The notes beneath the pieces are model-generated. The model was given only the letters and a program-made list of their open reading frames with translations, was not told the DNA's origin and made no database searches. Position numbers and translations under genes: made by a program. Of a stretch of 64,000 nucleotides of DNA, positions 7,680 through 15,726 are shown piece by piece. Positions within the stretch are counted from its first letter, which is position 1. Every line of letters starts with the position of its first letter. This stretch comes from an uncultured Candidatus Melainabacteria bacterium (GTDB taxonomy: Bacteria > Cyanobacteriota > Vampirovibrionia > Gastranaerophilales > Gastranaerophilaceae): positions 558,001 to 622,000 of the forward strand of contig CAKULF010000001.1 in assembly GCA_934667125.1 (NCBI GenBank). Direction: 5' to 3'.

Positions 7680-8231
7680 ATGAAACTGCAAGCAATAAAA
7701 CCATATACAAGCTCAAACAATAATTTAAGCTTTGGATATAATAAAAAATTATGCGCTGAATTAACCCAAAGGCTAACATCATCTGATAATGAGCAGGTTG
7801 GTCTGGTTGCAGATAATATTCTTTTAGCTGACGAATTTTGCAGATTTACGGAAGAAAAAATAATCGAATTAGAAGGATTAAATTTATCTGATGTTGCGCA
7901 AAATTCAGACGCTATCGATATGTTAGCTGAATTATTAATAACAGTAAAAGGAAGCATTGCAAATATTGTTGAAAATTTGTTTCCTGATATGAAATATGCG
8001 CACAGAGAAGCTGTTTCATACAATAATGATATTGAAAATTTTGACTATCCGATGGATGAAGCTGAAATGGCTGAATCAGGCGACCCTTATTTTTGGCGTC
8101 AAGAATTGATAGACCAATTAGAAAAAGCACACGATTTAGCCCAAGAAAGCCGCAATGAAAAACTAAACCAGCAACTAGAAAACGGGGAAGCCACAATTAG
8201 CATTATTTTACCGCCAAGTTCAGATAAATAG
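7680..8231 (+). CDS. ATPase-less paralogue of the AAA+ N-terminal domain
   Basis: A 183-residue protein starting 5 bases after the AAA+ stop codon. Residues 1-140 align by eye with the first 150 of the upstream ATPase: MKLQ...SFGYNKKLC versus PHFGYNKKLS, then EEKIIELEG versus EEDIIRLEG, then a helical LLITVKGSIANIVENLFPDMKY versus LLIPTKLALAKLADRFFPKIVY. It has no Walker motifs and ends in an acidic/polar tail. It looks like a gene duplication that kept only the recognition domain, so an adaptor, regulator or dominant partner of the ATPase is plausible. That role is inference. Confidence 0.7.
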   Translation: MKLQAIKPYTSSNNNLSFGYNKKLCAELTQRLTSSDNEQVGLVADNILLADEFCRFTEEKIIELEGLNLSDVAQNSDAIDMLAELLITVKGSIANIVENLFPDMKYAHREAVSYNNDIENFDYPMDEAEMAESGDPYFWRQELIDQLEKAHDLAQESRNEKLNQQLENGEATISIILPPSSDK

Positions 8232-8240
8232 TTTTGTTTG

Positions 8241-8249
8241 TGGTATAAT
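8241..8249 (+). promoter_or_regulatory. Extended -10 promoter of metG
   Basis: TGG followed by TATAAT at 8244-8249 fits an extended -10 element; no good -35 is seen. The predicted start of transcription leaves a leader of about 30 bases with AAGAG before the metG ATG. Confidence 0.5.
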
Positions 8250-8284
8250 TTTTCCGTTGGAAATTAATAAAAAAGAGAAAAATA

Positions 8285-9841
8285 ATGGAAAAATTTTATT
8301 TAACTACCGCAATTGACTACGTAAACGGCGCTCCGCATATCGGGCATGCTTACGAAAAAATATTAACAGATGTTATCAATCGTCATTTTTCACTTAGATG
8401 TGATGATGTTTATATGCTTACAGGGGTTGACGAACACGGAATTAAAATTCAAAAAACGTCAGCAGAAAAAGGAATCAGCCCAAAAGAATTTTGCGATATG
8501 AATGCTCAACAATTTGTTGACGCTTGGAAATTGATGGATATTAATTATTCTCAATTTATCAGGACCACAGACGATATCCACAAAAACTGCGTTCAAAAAA
8601 TATTTAAAAAATTGGTTGAAAAAGGCGATATTTATAAACATTCTTATAAAGGCTTATATTGCGCCGGTTGCGAAGCATTTTTATCCGAAAAAGATTTAGA
8701 TGAAGATGGCTGTTGCGCTATTCACAAGAAAAAACCGGAAGTTGTTGAAGAAGAAAATTATTTCTTTAAATTGACTAAATACAAAGACGCAATAATCAAA
8801 TATATCGAGGAACATCCCGATTTTATCGTTCCTGCATTTAGAAAAAACGAAATGTTAAATCAATTGGAAAATATTGAAGATATTTCTGTTTCTCGTGCGA
8901 AAAGCAACGTTTCTTGGGGAATTCCCGTTTTGGATGATGATAGCCAAGTAATTTATGTTTGGATTGACGCATTATCCAACTATATCACAGCTCTTGGCTA
9001 TGATATCGATAATCCGTCTGATAAATTTAAAAAATATTGGCCTGCTGATGTTCAAGTTATTGGTAAAGATATTCTTAAATTCCACTCAATTTATTGGCCT
9101 GCAATATTGATGGCGCTTGATTTGCCGCTTCCAAAACACTTGCTTGTTCACGGTTGGATTACAATTGATGAAAATAAAATGTCAAAATCATTAGGAAATG
9201 TTGTTAGCCCGAAAAGCGTTATGGAAACATTCGATTTAGATATTCCTGACTCTTTCCGTTATTATATGGCAACAACCGCCCCAACAGGAAAAGACGGCAA
9301 TTATTCGGATGATGATTTTAAAGAAAAAGTTAATGCTCATTTGGCTAATTCAATGGGAAATCTTTTAAATAGGACATTATCAATGCTTGTTAAATATTTT
9401 GATGGCGAAATTAAACAAGAATTTATTGTTGAAAATGAATTGTTTAAAAAGGCAAAAGCCACTATTGAAGAGGTTAAGCACCACTTTGATTATTTTGAAG
9501 TTTCTGAAGCAAGTTTAAAAATTATGGAACTTGTTGATTTTGCAAATAAATATATTACGGATAATGCCCCTTGGACATTGGCTAAAGAAGAAAAAATGAG
9601 CGAATGCGGTCAAGTTTTATATGCAATTTTAGAAACTATGACAGCCGTTAGCTCTTTAATTTATCCGTATTGCCCAAATATTGCAAGCCGAATGGCGCAA
9701 CAATTGGGATATGATATCAAGACAAAATACGATAATATTGATTTTAAACATATTAAAGCAGGAAAATTGATTTCAAAAGACGAGATTAAACCTGTGTTCT
9801 TGAGGTTGGATTCCGAACTGGCTCAAGGCAAAAAAGGATAA
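8285..9841 (+). CDS. metG: Methionyl-tRNA synthetase
   Basis: Charges tRNA-Met with methionine in the cytoplasm. The 518-residue class I synthetase shows HIGH as PHIGHAYE near residue 17, and the KMSKS loop as ENKMSKSLGN near 299. The connective-peptide knuckle has CAGCEAF and a following CCAIH, giving Cys ligands for zinc. The C-terminal part is the all-helical anticodon-binding domain. The extra EMAP/Trbp-like dimerisation domain of many bacterial enzymes is absent, so this is the short form. A terminator follows. It is a single-gene unit. Confidence 0.97.
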   Translation: MEKFYLTTAIDYVNGAPHIGHAYEKILTDVINRHFSLRCDDVYMLTGVDEHGIKIQKTSAEKGISPKEFCDMNAQQFVDAWKLMDINYSQFIRTTDDIHKNCVQKIFKKLVEKGDIYKHSYKGLYCAGCEAFLSEKDLDEDGCCAIHKKKPEVVEEENYFFKLTKYKDAIIKYIEEHPDFIVPAFRKNEMLNQLENIEDISVSRAKSNVSWGIPVLDDDSQVIYVWIDALSNYITALGYDIDNPSDKFKKYWPADVQVIGKDILKFHSIYWPAILMALDLPLPKHLLVHGWITIDENKMSKSLGNVVSPKSVMETFDLDIPDSFRYYMATTAPTGKDGNYSDDDFKEKVNAHLANSMGNLLNRTLSMLVKYFDGEIKQEFIVENELFKKAKATIEEVKHHFDYFEVSEASLKIMELVDFANKYITDNAPWTLAKEEKMSECGQVLYAILETMTAVSSLIYPYCPNIASRMAQQLGYDIKTKYDNIDFKHIKAGKLISKDEIKPVFLRLDSELAQGKKG

Positions 9842-9865
9842 ATTGATAAAAATTTTAAAACTTTT

Positions 9866-9894
9866 TAGGCTGGATTTTATTCAGCCTATTTTTT
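9866..9894 (+). terminator. Intrinsic terminator of metG
   Basis: TAGGCTG (9866-9872) pairs with CAGCCTA (9882-9888) around a 9-base loop and is followed by TTTTTT. It lies 24 bases after the metG stop codon. Confidence 0.8.
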
Positions 9895-9902
9895 AATTTA
9901 AT

Positions 9903-9932
9903 TTGACTTTTTTATGTACATGTGTACATAAT
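9903..9932 (+). promoter_or_regulatory. LexA-type operator inside the lexA-umuC promoter
   Basis: A perfect palindrome TATGTACA-TG-TGTACATA occupies 9913-9930. It contains GTAC-N4-GTAC, the core of the cyanobacterial LexA box (RGTACNNNDGTWCB). It lies between a TTGACT -35 (9903-9908) and a CATAAT -10 (9927-9932), spacing 18, so a bound repressor would block RNA polymerase. The -10 ends 5 bases before the ATG, so the transcript is expected to be leaderless or nearly so. Operator function is inference from position and symmetry. Confidence 0.7.
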
Positions 9933-9937
9933 ATATT

Positions 9938-10513
9938 ATGAACGATTTAACACAAAAACAACAAGCTTTTCTTGCAAATCTTTCTAAAATCTATGGCTCA
10001 AGGGCGCTTTCAAGCCTTGAAACAATAAAAAAAGAGTTGAATTTTAAATCGAAAAATTCTATTCAGCAATATATTAAAATTTTAATCTCTAAAAATTATA
10101 TAGTCAAAGATGGTAAACATTTATATATTAACAATTTTGGTGCGCCCTTGATGTCGCACAGTGTTAAAGCGGGTTTTGCAGGGATTATGGACGACAAAAT
10201 CGAAAAAAGAATTTCAATGGATGAACTTTTTGAGATTAATTCTCCCTCTACTTTTGTTTTTAAAGTTTCGGGCGATTCGATGTGCGAGGTTGGAATTTTA
10301 GACGAAGATTATGTTGTAATTAAAAAGACATCTGAAGCAAAAATAAACGATATAGTTCTTGCTATAATCGACAATGAATTTACCCTAAAAACCTATAAAA
10401 AGGATAAAATCGGCTATTTTCTTCAACCCGAAAACAAAGATTATCCTATTCTTCGTCCGAAATTTTCTTTATCAATTTTTGGCGTCGCAATCGGAATAAC
10501 AAGGAGATTATAA
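9938..10513 (+). CDS. LexA/UmuD-family SOS repressor with helix-turn-helix
   Basis: A 191-residue two-domain protein. Residues 1-66 form a LexA-like winged helix (LTQKQQAFLANL...SKNSIQQYIKIL). The self-cleavage site is the AG of KAGFAGIMDD near residue 83. The S24 peptidase Ser is in SGDSMCEVGI near 110 and the Lys in FTLKTYKK near 147. It therefore has both the DNA-binding and autocleavage parts, unlike UmuD, which lacks the HTH. It overlaps umuC by one base, so it probably represses and co-expresses this mutagenesis operon, and may or may not be the cell's global LexA. The promoter palindrome upstream fits autoregulation. Confidence 0.88.
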   Translation: MNDLTQKQQAFLANLSKIYGSRALSSLETIKKELNFKSKNSIQQYIKILISKNYIVKDGKHLYINNFGAPLMSHSVKAGFAGIMDDKIEKRISMDELFEINSPSTFVFKVSGDSMCEVGILDEDYVVIKKTSEAKINDIVLAIIDNEFTLKTYKKDKIGYFLQPENKDYPILRPKFSLSIFGVAIGITRRL

Positions 10514-11688
10514 TGAAAAGAGTTATAGCGCTTGTTGATTGTGATAATTTTTTTGTGTCTTGCGAAAGGCTCTTAAAACCTGAACTTGCGGGCAAACCCG
10601 TTTGTGTTTTATCAAATAACGACGGTTGCGTTGTTTCTCGCTCGAATGAGGCTAAAAGGCTTGGAGTAGAGATGGGTGCGCCATATTTTTTGATTAAAAA
10701 TCATTTTAAAAAAGTTACGTTTTTATCGGGAAATTTGTCATATTATTGCGAAATTTCAAAACGAGTTATGGATAAATTATATGATTTTACCCCTGATATC
10801 GAGATATATTCAATAGATGAGGCATTTTTAGATTTGACAGGTTTGAGAAAAACTTTTAATTGTGATTATCAGCAAATTGTTAAAAAAATTGTTAAAGAAG
10901 TTAAAAACGAGGTCGGAATTGACGTTTCGATTGGTTTATCTTATTCAAAAGTATTAGCGAAGCTTGCAAGCGATAAGTCGAAAAATCTTCAAAAGCTTGG
11001 CTCAAGCGAAAAAACCTATTTAATTGGTTATAGAGCAATTCAAAAAGAGCTGAAAGAAACGCTCATAGCCGACGTTTGGGGAATTGGAAGAAATACGAAC
11101 GCTTTTTTGAAAAAATATTTAATTCAAACCGCTTATGATTTTACCTGCCAAGAGGATGTTTGGCTTAAAAAGAATTTAGGAAAAATCGGGTTGGATTTAA
11201 AACAAGAACTTTTGGGAAACTCTATAAATCCTGTCGTATCAACGCCTGTCGCCCCTAAATCAATTTCAAGGAGTGAAAGTTTTAAAGAATTTCAAACGGA
11301 ATTAAGTTTTATTCAACAAGAGCTAAATTGTCATATTCACAAGGTTTGCAAAAAATTAAGAGCTGAAAACCTTTTGACTTCGTGCGTTAGCGTGATGTTA
11401 AGGACGAAAGATTTTCAAGTTTTCAATGTTAAAATCAATTTGATTTCAGGAACAAATTCAGAATTTGAACTTATAAACCACGGAAAACAAGCTCTGCTAG
11501 AGCTTTTTCAAAAAGGTGTAATCTATCGCTCCGTAGGCTTTTGCGCCATGAAATTAACAAATTCCAAAATTCAACAAATCTCTATTTTTGATAAAGAGAA
11601 AGTGGAAAAAGAGCAGAATTTGACCGCTTCTTGGGATAAATTAGAAGAAAAATTCGGCAAAGGAATTATAAAACTTGGTCATAATTAA
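10513..11688 (+). CDS. umuC: Y-family DNA polymerase V subunit UmuC
   Basis: Translesion DNA polymerase. The 391-residue protein starts MKRVIALVDCDNFFVSCERL with the first catalytic Asp, then YSIDEAFLDLTG near residue 97 with the catalytic Asp-Glu pair, and has the UmuC-type segment SNNDGCVVSRSNEAK. The IGLSYSKVLAKLASDKSK motif follows near 145. The little-finger domain and a short C-terminal tail are present, with FDKEKVEKE near residue 360 resembling a clamp-interaction region. AAGGAGAT precedes the ATG, which overlaps the upstream stop (TAATG). Partner of the LexA/UmuD-like product. Confidence 0.95.
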   Translation: MKRVIALVDCDNFFVSCERLLKPELAGKPVCVLSNNDGCVVSRSNEAKRLGVEMGAPYFLIKNHFKKVTFLSGNLSYYCEISKRVMDKLYDFTPDIEIYSIDEAFLDLTGLRKTFNCDYQQIVKKIVKEVKNEVGIDVSIGLSYSKVLAKLASDKSKNLQKLGSSEKTYLIGYRAIQKELKETLIADVWGIGRNTNAFLKKYLIQTAYDFTCQEDVWLKKNLGKIGLDLKQELLGNSINPVVSTPVAPKSISRSESFKEFQTELSFIQQELNCHIHKVCKKLRAENLLTSCVSVMLRTKDFQVFNVKINLISGTNSEFELINHGKQALLELFQKGVIYRSVGFCAMKLTNSKIQQISIFDKEKVEKEQNLTASWDKLEEKFGKGIIKLGHN

Positions 11689-12504
11689 CTATAAAGTCGA
11701 ATAATAATCTTTTAAAATTTTTGTATCAACTTCAATATTCGGGCTTTCGCAAACGAGCGCACCCTTGACATCAAAGGCTTTTAGCGCTTTTAATAAATCT
11801 TTATAGTTAAAATCACTTTCTTCAAAAATCAAATGATTTTTTTCACCCTTATCGGTATATTTTATCCCTGCAACATGCCCGTGGAAGTTATTTAGGGCAA
11901 TTTCGCCTAATTCATTTCCAATTTTTTCTAAAATTGAGCAAAACTCATCATAAGTGTTAAATAGCCCATTTTGTCTTGCGTGAATATGCGCAAAATCAAC
12001 ACAAGGAAGAACATTTGAAAAATGCTTGGATAGTTCTATAATTTCCTCTAAAGTTCCCCATTGAGAGCGTTTTCCCGTTGTTTCAGGGCGCACCCAAATA
12101 TCAATATTTTCTTCTTTCAATGTATCAATTATGATTTTGTGGCGCTCAATCATCTTTTTAGTCACATCTTCGCTTGAATTTCCAAGATAAAATGCAGCAT
12201 GATAAGTTATTGAATATGCGCCCAAATCCGCACCTGCTCTAGCTGTATCTAATACACGTTTGATACTTGCTTGAATTTTTTCTTCTTCTTTAGCGTTCAG
12301 ATTTATATAATATGGCCCGTGATGAGTGATTAATTTGTTGTTTCGGTTTAAAATGTTTTCTCTTGTTTTTTCGCTATAACGAACCCCATGGACAAATTCA
12401 ACTTCCAAACCATCCAAATTCATCTCATCCAATTTATTAAACGCATCGCCATAATCCTTTGCAATGCTTGGAATTCCAGCTGTTAAAAAATTTAATTTAT
12501 CCAT
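11689..12504 (-). CDS. Endonuclease IV-like TIM-barrel protein
   Basis: A 271-residue protein from ATG 12504 (AGAGG upstream; a TTG at 12525 is less likely). It belongs to the AP endonuclease family 2 / xylose isomerase-like barrel superfamily. Typical metal-ligand segments are seen in order: THHGPYYIN, ITYHAAFYLG, VRPETTGK with the Glu, CVDFAHIHAR with Asp and His, NNFHGH, and ESP near the C-terminus. These match the three-zinc endonuclease IV pattern. It lies tail to tail with umuC, next to the SOS pair, which fits DNA repair at abasic sites. Strict Nfo identity is likely but not proven, as some archaeal-type and sugar-isomerase relatives look alike. Confidence 0.75.
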   Translation of the reverse strand: MDKLNFLTAGIPSIAKDYGDAFNKLDEMNLDGLEVEFVHGVRYSEKTRENILNRNNKLITHHGPYYINLNAKEEEKIQASIKRVLDTARAGADLGAYSITYHAAFYLGNSSEDVTKKMIERHKIIIDTLKEENIDIWVRPETTGKRSQWGTLEEIIELSKHFSNVLPCVDFAHIHARQNGLFNTYDEFCSILEKIGNELGEIALNNFHGHVAGIKYTDKGEKNHLIFEESDFNYKDLLKALKAFDVKGALVCESPNIEVDTKILKDYYSTL

Positions 12505-12535
12505 ATTATCCTCTTTTTTAATCAATATAATACAA

Positions 12536-12561
12536 AAAGTCGGCCCCGTAAAGCCGACTTT
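12536..12561 (-). terminator. Intrinsic terminator
   Basis: AAAGTCGGC (12536-12544) pairs perfectly with GCCGACTTT (12553-12561) around an 8-base loop, followed on the minus strand by TT and AT-rich sequence. It terminates the small membrane protein gene at 12626-12940. Confidence 0.85.
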
Positions 12562-12625
12562 GTTGTTTGTAATTTGTAGTTTATAGTTTATTATTTAAGT
12601 TTGAAAGTTTATAGTTTTTATTATT

Positions 12626-12940
12626 TTAAGCCATTTGTGATAAATGTTGTTCTCTTGCTGCTTCGCCGTCTGCTTGCGCCATACGCTCTTTGTTTGTTTG
12701 ATTATCAATTAAACCACCAAGTAATTTACCGACAAGTCCACCCAAAAGAGTTAATCCAAGGCTCATTCCAATTCCTATTATACCAACTTTTTTACCCTCA
12801 GCAAGTATACATGCACTTGCAGCAGTAAGTACTGTCCCAGGGGCTGCGCCGATAAATCTACCGGTATTTTTACCTGCGGTAGCTTTTTTGTATTGATTAC
12901 CTTGAGCTGTTAAACCGTAATTTGATTGAATTGATGTCAT
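12626..12940 (-). CDS. Small glycine-rich membrane protein
   Basis: A 104-residue protein whose ATG is preceded by AAGGAG (reverse strand, about 8 bases). Residues 26-50 form one hydrophobic stretch and 51-80 a Gly/Leu-rich one (GIGMSLGLTLLGGLVGKLLGG), so it probably crosses the membrane twice, followed by a polar Gln/Glu-rich tail. The N-terminus MTSIQSNYGLTAQG is short and polar, not a signal peptide. The gene has its own terminator and is divergent from the XRE regulator, with which it shares a 167-base control region. Glycine-zipper-like repeats suggest assembly into oligomers, but no family is recognised. Confidence 0.65.
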   Translation of the reverse strand: MTSIQSNYGLTAQGNQYKKATAGKNTGRFIGAAPGTVLTAASACILAEGKKVGIIGIGMSLGLTLLGGLVGKLLGGLIDNQTNKERMAQADGEAAREQHLSQMA

Positions 12941-13030
12941 TTTCTTCTCCTTATTTTTAACTAACTATACTATTTAAAAAACTTCATTTTTCATTTTATT
13001 GTTAAATTTTAGCTTAATTGTTACAAAAAT

Positions 13031-13071
13031 TAATAGTTATTAGCTATGATTTATATTCTAATAACTATTAG
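13031..13071. promoter_or_regulatory. Inverted repeat in the divergent XRE/membrane-protein control region
   Basis: TAATAGTTATTAG (13031-13043) is the exact reverse complement of CTAATAACTATTA (13058-13070), with a 14-base gap; each arm is also partly self-palindromic. It lies between the divergent genes at 12940 and 13108 and just upstream of the TATAAT at 13092-13097. It is a candidate operator for the XRE protein. Confidence 0.5.
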
Positions 13072-13107
13072 AAAACTATTAAAAAAGCATTTATAATAGC
13101 CCATAGT

Positions 13108-13332
13108 ATGAATTTAAACGATAACACAGAGAAAAAATTCGGCGCAAAACTTGCTTATATAAGAAAAAGTAAAAAGCTATCTCAAATGAAATTAGCTGAA
13201 ATTGTCGATATGAATTTCAACTATATCGGTCAAATTGAGCGTGGTGAAGCAAATGTCACAATTAAAACTATGATAGTTTTGGCTAATGCTTTAAATGTCG
13301 AGCTTAAAACTCTTTTTGATTTTACTTTTTAG
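13108..13332 (+). CDS. Small XRE-family transcriptional regulator
   Basis: A 74-residue protein that is almost entirely one Cro/C1-type helix-turn-helix domain: KLAYIRKSKKLSQMKLAEIV, then NFNYIGQIERGEANVTIKTM, then LANALNVELKTLF. The recognition helix region FNYIGQIERGE is typical. TATAAT at 13092-13097 lies 10 bases before the ATG and no ribosome site is seen, so the mRNA has a very short leader. It probably regulates the divergent small membrane protein and itself through the inverted repeat between them. Its last 4 bases overlap the 3' end of the convergent formyltransferase gene. Confidence 0.85.
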   Translation: MNLNDNTEKKFGAKLAYIRKSKKLSQMKLAEIVDMNFNYIGQIERGEANVTIKTMIVLANALNVELKTLFDFTF

Positions 13333-14270
13333 ATTAAAAATTCATCTTCTCTTGGCGAAAAAATTTGATAAAATTCGTTTGTGTTAAATATTCCCCAGCT
13401 TCCGACTTGAAAAACATCAGGATAAATAAACCCATCTTTAGCCGCCACAACAAGTTCATCTTTTGTTGCTTTGGCAAATTTTCCGACTTCAAAATTATGT
13501 TCAGCTTTTTCAATTCGGCATTTTATAATTTGAAAAGTCACACCCCGAAACAAAGAGTATGCTTGGAAAAACGGATTTGTCGCACGAACCAATCTTTCAA
13601 TTTTAAAAATATCATCATATTTCCAATTAATTCTGAAATTTCCTGCAACATAAGGTGCTTTTATAAGATTTTCTTGCTTTTGTTGAGGAATTACGTTCAA
13701 TTTTTCGCCATTTTCAAGTTTAGTTAAAATTTCAATCAAAGCGTCTGAAATCATATAAGTTGTGCGGTTAAAAAGCGTTCCCATTGTTTCATACGGCATT
13801 ATATCAAACTCGTTTTGATAAACTATATCGCCCGTATCAAAGGTTTCATCCATAAAATGCAAAGTTATGCCTGATTTTTTTTCACCATTATTCACAATAT
13901 GAAAATATGGCATTGCGCCACGATATTGCGGCAATTTAGACGGATGAGAATTAATATAACCCATTTTTGTTGTTGCTAAAAATTCTTTAGATAATTTATC
14001 GTTATAAGAGCAAACCACACCAATATCCGCATTTAGCGCCTTGATTTTATTGACACATTCAACATCATTAGTGCTTTCATCAAATTCGATTAAATTCAAA
14101 CCCTTGTTTAAAACAAAACTTTTAAAATAATTATAGGTATCATGGGTTTTTCTTGGCGGAACGACTCCAACTATATTAAATTTTTTAATCAAAAGATTAG
14201 ACAGACAAATCGTTGCCATATCGGGAATTCCGACAAAAATTATTCTTAATTTTTTATTTAAAAAACCCAT
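13329..14270 (-). CDS. Formyltransferase (methionyl-tRNA formyltransferase-like)
   Basis: A 313-residue protein that transfers a formyl group from 10-formyltetrahydrofolate. The N-terminal Rossmann-like domain starts LRIIFVGIPDMAT, the usual Fmt opening. The catalytic region is INSHPSKLPQYRGAMP (Asn, His) near residue 108, with Asp in DETFDTGDI near 143. The C-terminal part keeps FRINW and VRATNPFFQAYS, matching the tRNA-binding Fmt tail. Against strict Fmt, the loop KLPQYRGAMPYFHIVNNGE also resembles sugar N-formyltransferases. ATG 14270 is preferred to the TTG at 14273. It follows trkH by 4 bases, in the ffh-trkA-trkH direction. Confidence 0.75.
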   Translation of the reverse strand: MGFLNKKLRIIFVGIPDMATICLSNLLIKKFNIVGVVPPRKTHDTYNYFKSFVLNKGLNLIEFDESTNDVECVNKIKALNADIGVVCSYNDKLSKEFLATTKMGYINSHPSKLPQYRGAMPYFHIVNNGEKKSGITLHFMDETFDTGDIVYQNEFDIMPYETMGTLFNRTTYMISDALIEILTKLENGEKLNVIPQQKQENLIKAPYVAGNFRINWKYDDIFKIERLVRATNPFFQAYSLFRGVTFQIIKCRIEKAEHNFEVGKFAKATKDELVVAAKDGFIYPDVFQVGSWGIFNTNEFYQIFSPREDEFLI

Positions 14271-14274
14271 CAAA

Positions 14275-15726
14275 CTAATCTTTCCACATATCTTTATTCA
14301 AAATAGCTAAAAACGGAATAATTTCAAGACGTCCGATTAGCATTAATAATATTGAAATCCATTTTGTTGAAGTTGATAAAACGCTACAACTATCCATCGG
14401 ACCAACAAAACCAAAAGCCGGACCAATGTTTCCAATGCTTGTAGCACTAACAGAAAGTGCTATCGTTGTATTGTTTTCGATTAAAAGAATTAAAAACGCA
14501 CCGAGTGCAAAAATTACAAAATAAAAAGCTAAAAACGCTAATAATTGAGAGATAATGTCGTTTGAAATCGGCGTATTATCAAGCTTTATCGGATAAATTG
14601 CTTGCGGATGGATGATTTTATTTAATTCTCTTTTTAAATATTTTCCTAAAAATATCCAACGAACGATTTTTATTCCGCCCGATGTTGACATAGCGCAACC
14701 GCCCGTAAAAAAGGCGATAAATAATATTACTTTACTTGTAGCGTCCCAAGTGATGTAATTATCGATTGCAAAACCTGTTGAAGTCATAACCGAAATAACT
14801 TCAAAAGCGGAATGCAAAAACGCAAGGTCAAAAGGCTTATGACTGTTTAAAAATAGGCTTATAGTCAGCGCAAAAGTTATAGTACAAAAAATTATAAAAT
14901 ACCAAACAAATTCTTCCGATTTTAAAAAATGTGTGATTTTTTTATTTTTTATAGCTCGATAAATCAAAATATAGTTTAAACCTGCTATATACATAAAAAT
15001 TAGAACAATGACACTAATTATCGGGCTATTGTAGCCCATAATACTATTTGCAACAGGCGAAAAACCGCCTGAAGAAAGGGTTGACATACTTGTTAAAATT
15101 GAATCATAAAAACCCAAACCGCTGATTTTTAAAATCAAAGTTTCGATTATTGTTAAGGTTAAATATATTCCCCAAAGCCAAGAAGCAGTGTATCTAATTC
15201 TTGGAGTGGCTTTATCTTCTGTTGGCAAAGGTGCTTCAGAATAAAACATTTGGCGACCTGCAACGGCAATTTTTGGCAAAACCGCAATAAATAAAACAAC
15301 TATTCCCATTCCGCCAAGCCATTGAGTCAATGAGCGGAAGAAATACAGGCTTCTTGGGTATAATGTGAAATCGTCAAAAATCGTAGCACCCGTTGTTGTA
15401 ATTCCTGAAACCGCTTCAAAAAACGAATTTGTAAAGCCTAAATCATAAAACAAATATGGAATTGTTGAAATTATGCTGAATAATACCCACGCAAAAAACA
15501 CAATAGCAAGGGATTCAGACTTTTTGACGTTATCAATATCTTTTTGTGGAACTTTGTTGAATGAAAAAATAATCCCGATTAAATATGTTAAAGCACCGCT
15601 TAAGACATAAGGCATAATTTGAGAATTTTCCCTTAAAACAACACAAGCCACTATCGGCAATATGAAAAGCGTTGCAGTATATTTTGCAATTAAACCAAGA
15701 ACATTTAATATCAGATTATATCTCAT
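14275..15726 (-). CDS. trkH: TrkH/KtrB-family potassium uptake channel subunit
   Basis: A 483-residue inner-membrane protein with about ten hydrophobic segments arranged as four M1-P-M2 repeats. The selectivity-filter segments are visible: SGITTTGAT near residue 108, STLSSGGFSPV near 217, TSTGFA near 317 and SIGNIGPAFGFVG near 431, each with the central Gly. Moves K+ into the cell with the cytoplasmic TrkA protein. Its start overlaps the trkA stop codon by one base, so the pair is co-translated. The length matches the family. Confidence 0.95.
   Translation of the reverse strand: MRYNLILNVLGLIAKYTATLFILPIVACVVLRENSQIMPYVLSGALTYLIGIIFSFNKVPQKDIDNVKKSESLAIVFFAWVLFSIISTIPYLFYDLGFTNSFFEAVSGITTTGATIFDDFTLYPRSLYFFRSLTQWLGGMGIVVLFIAVLPKIAVAGRQMFYSEAPLPTEDKATPRIRYTASWLWGIYLTLTIIETLILKISGLGFYDSILTSMSTLSSGGFSPVANSIMGYNSPIISVIVLIFMYIAGLNYILIYRAIKNKKITHFLKSEEFVWYFIIFCTITFALTISLFLNSHKPFDLAFLHSAFEVISVMTSTGFAIDNYITWDATSKVILFIAFFTGGCAMSTSGGIKIVRWIFLGKYLKRELNKIIHPQAIYPIKLDNTPISNDIISQLLAFLAFYFVIFALGAFLILLIENNTTIALSVSATSIGNIGPAFGFVGPMDSCSVLSTSTKWISILLMLIGRLEIIPFLAILNKDMWKD

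Noticed and set aside
12601..12828. Plus-strand 75-codon ORF opposite the small membrane protein
   Set aside because: It starts in a noncoding spacer, lacks a ribosome site, and overlaps the well-supported minus-strand gene with its own terminator.
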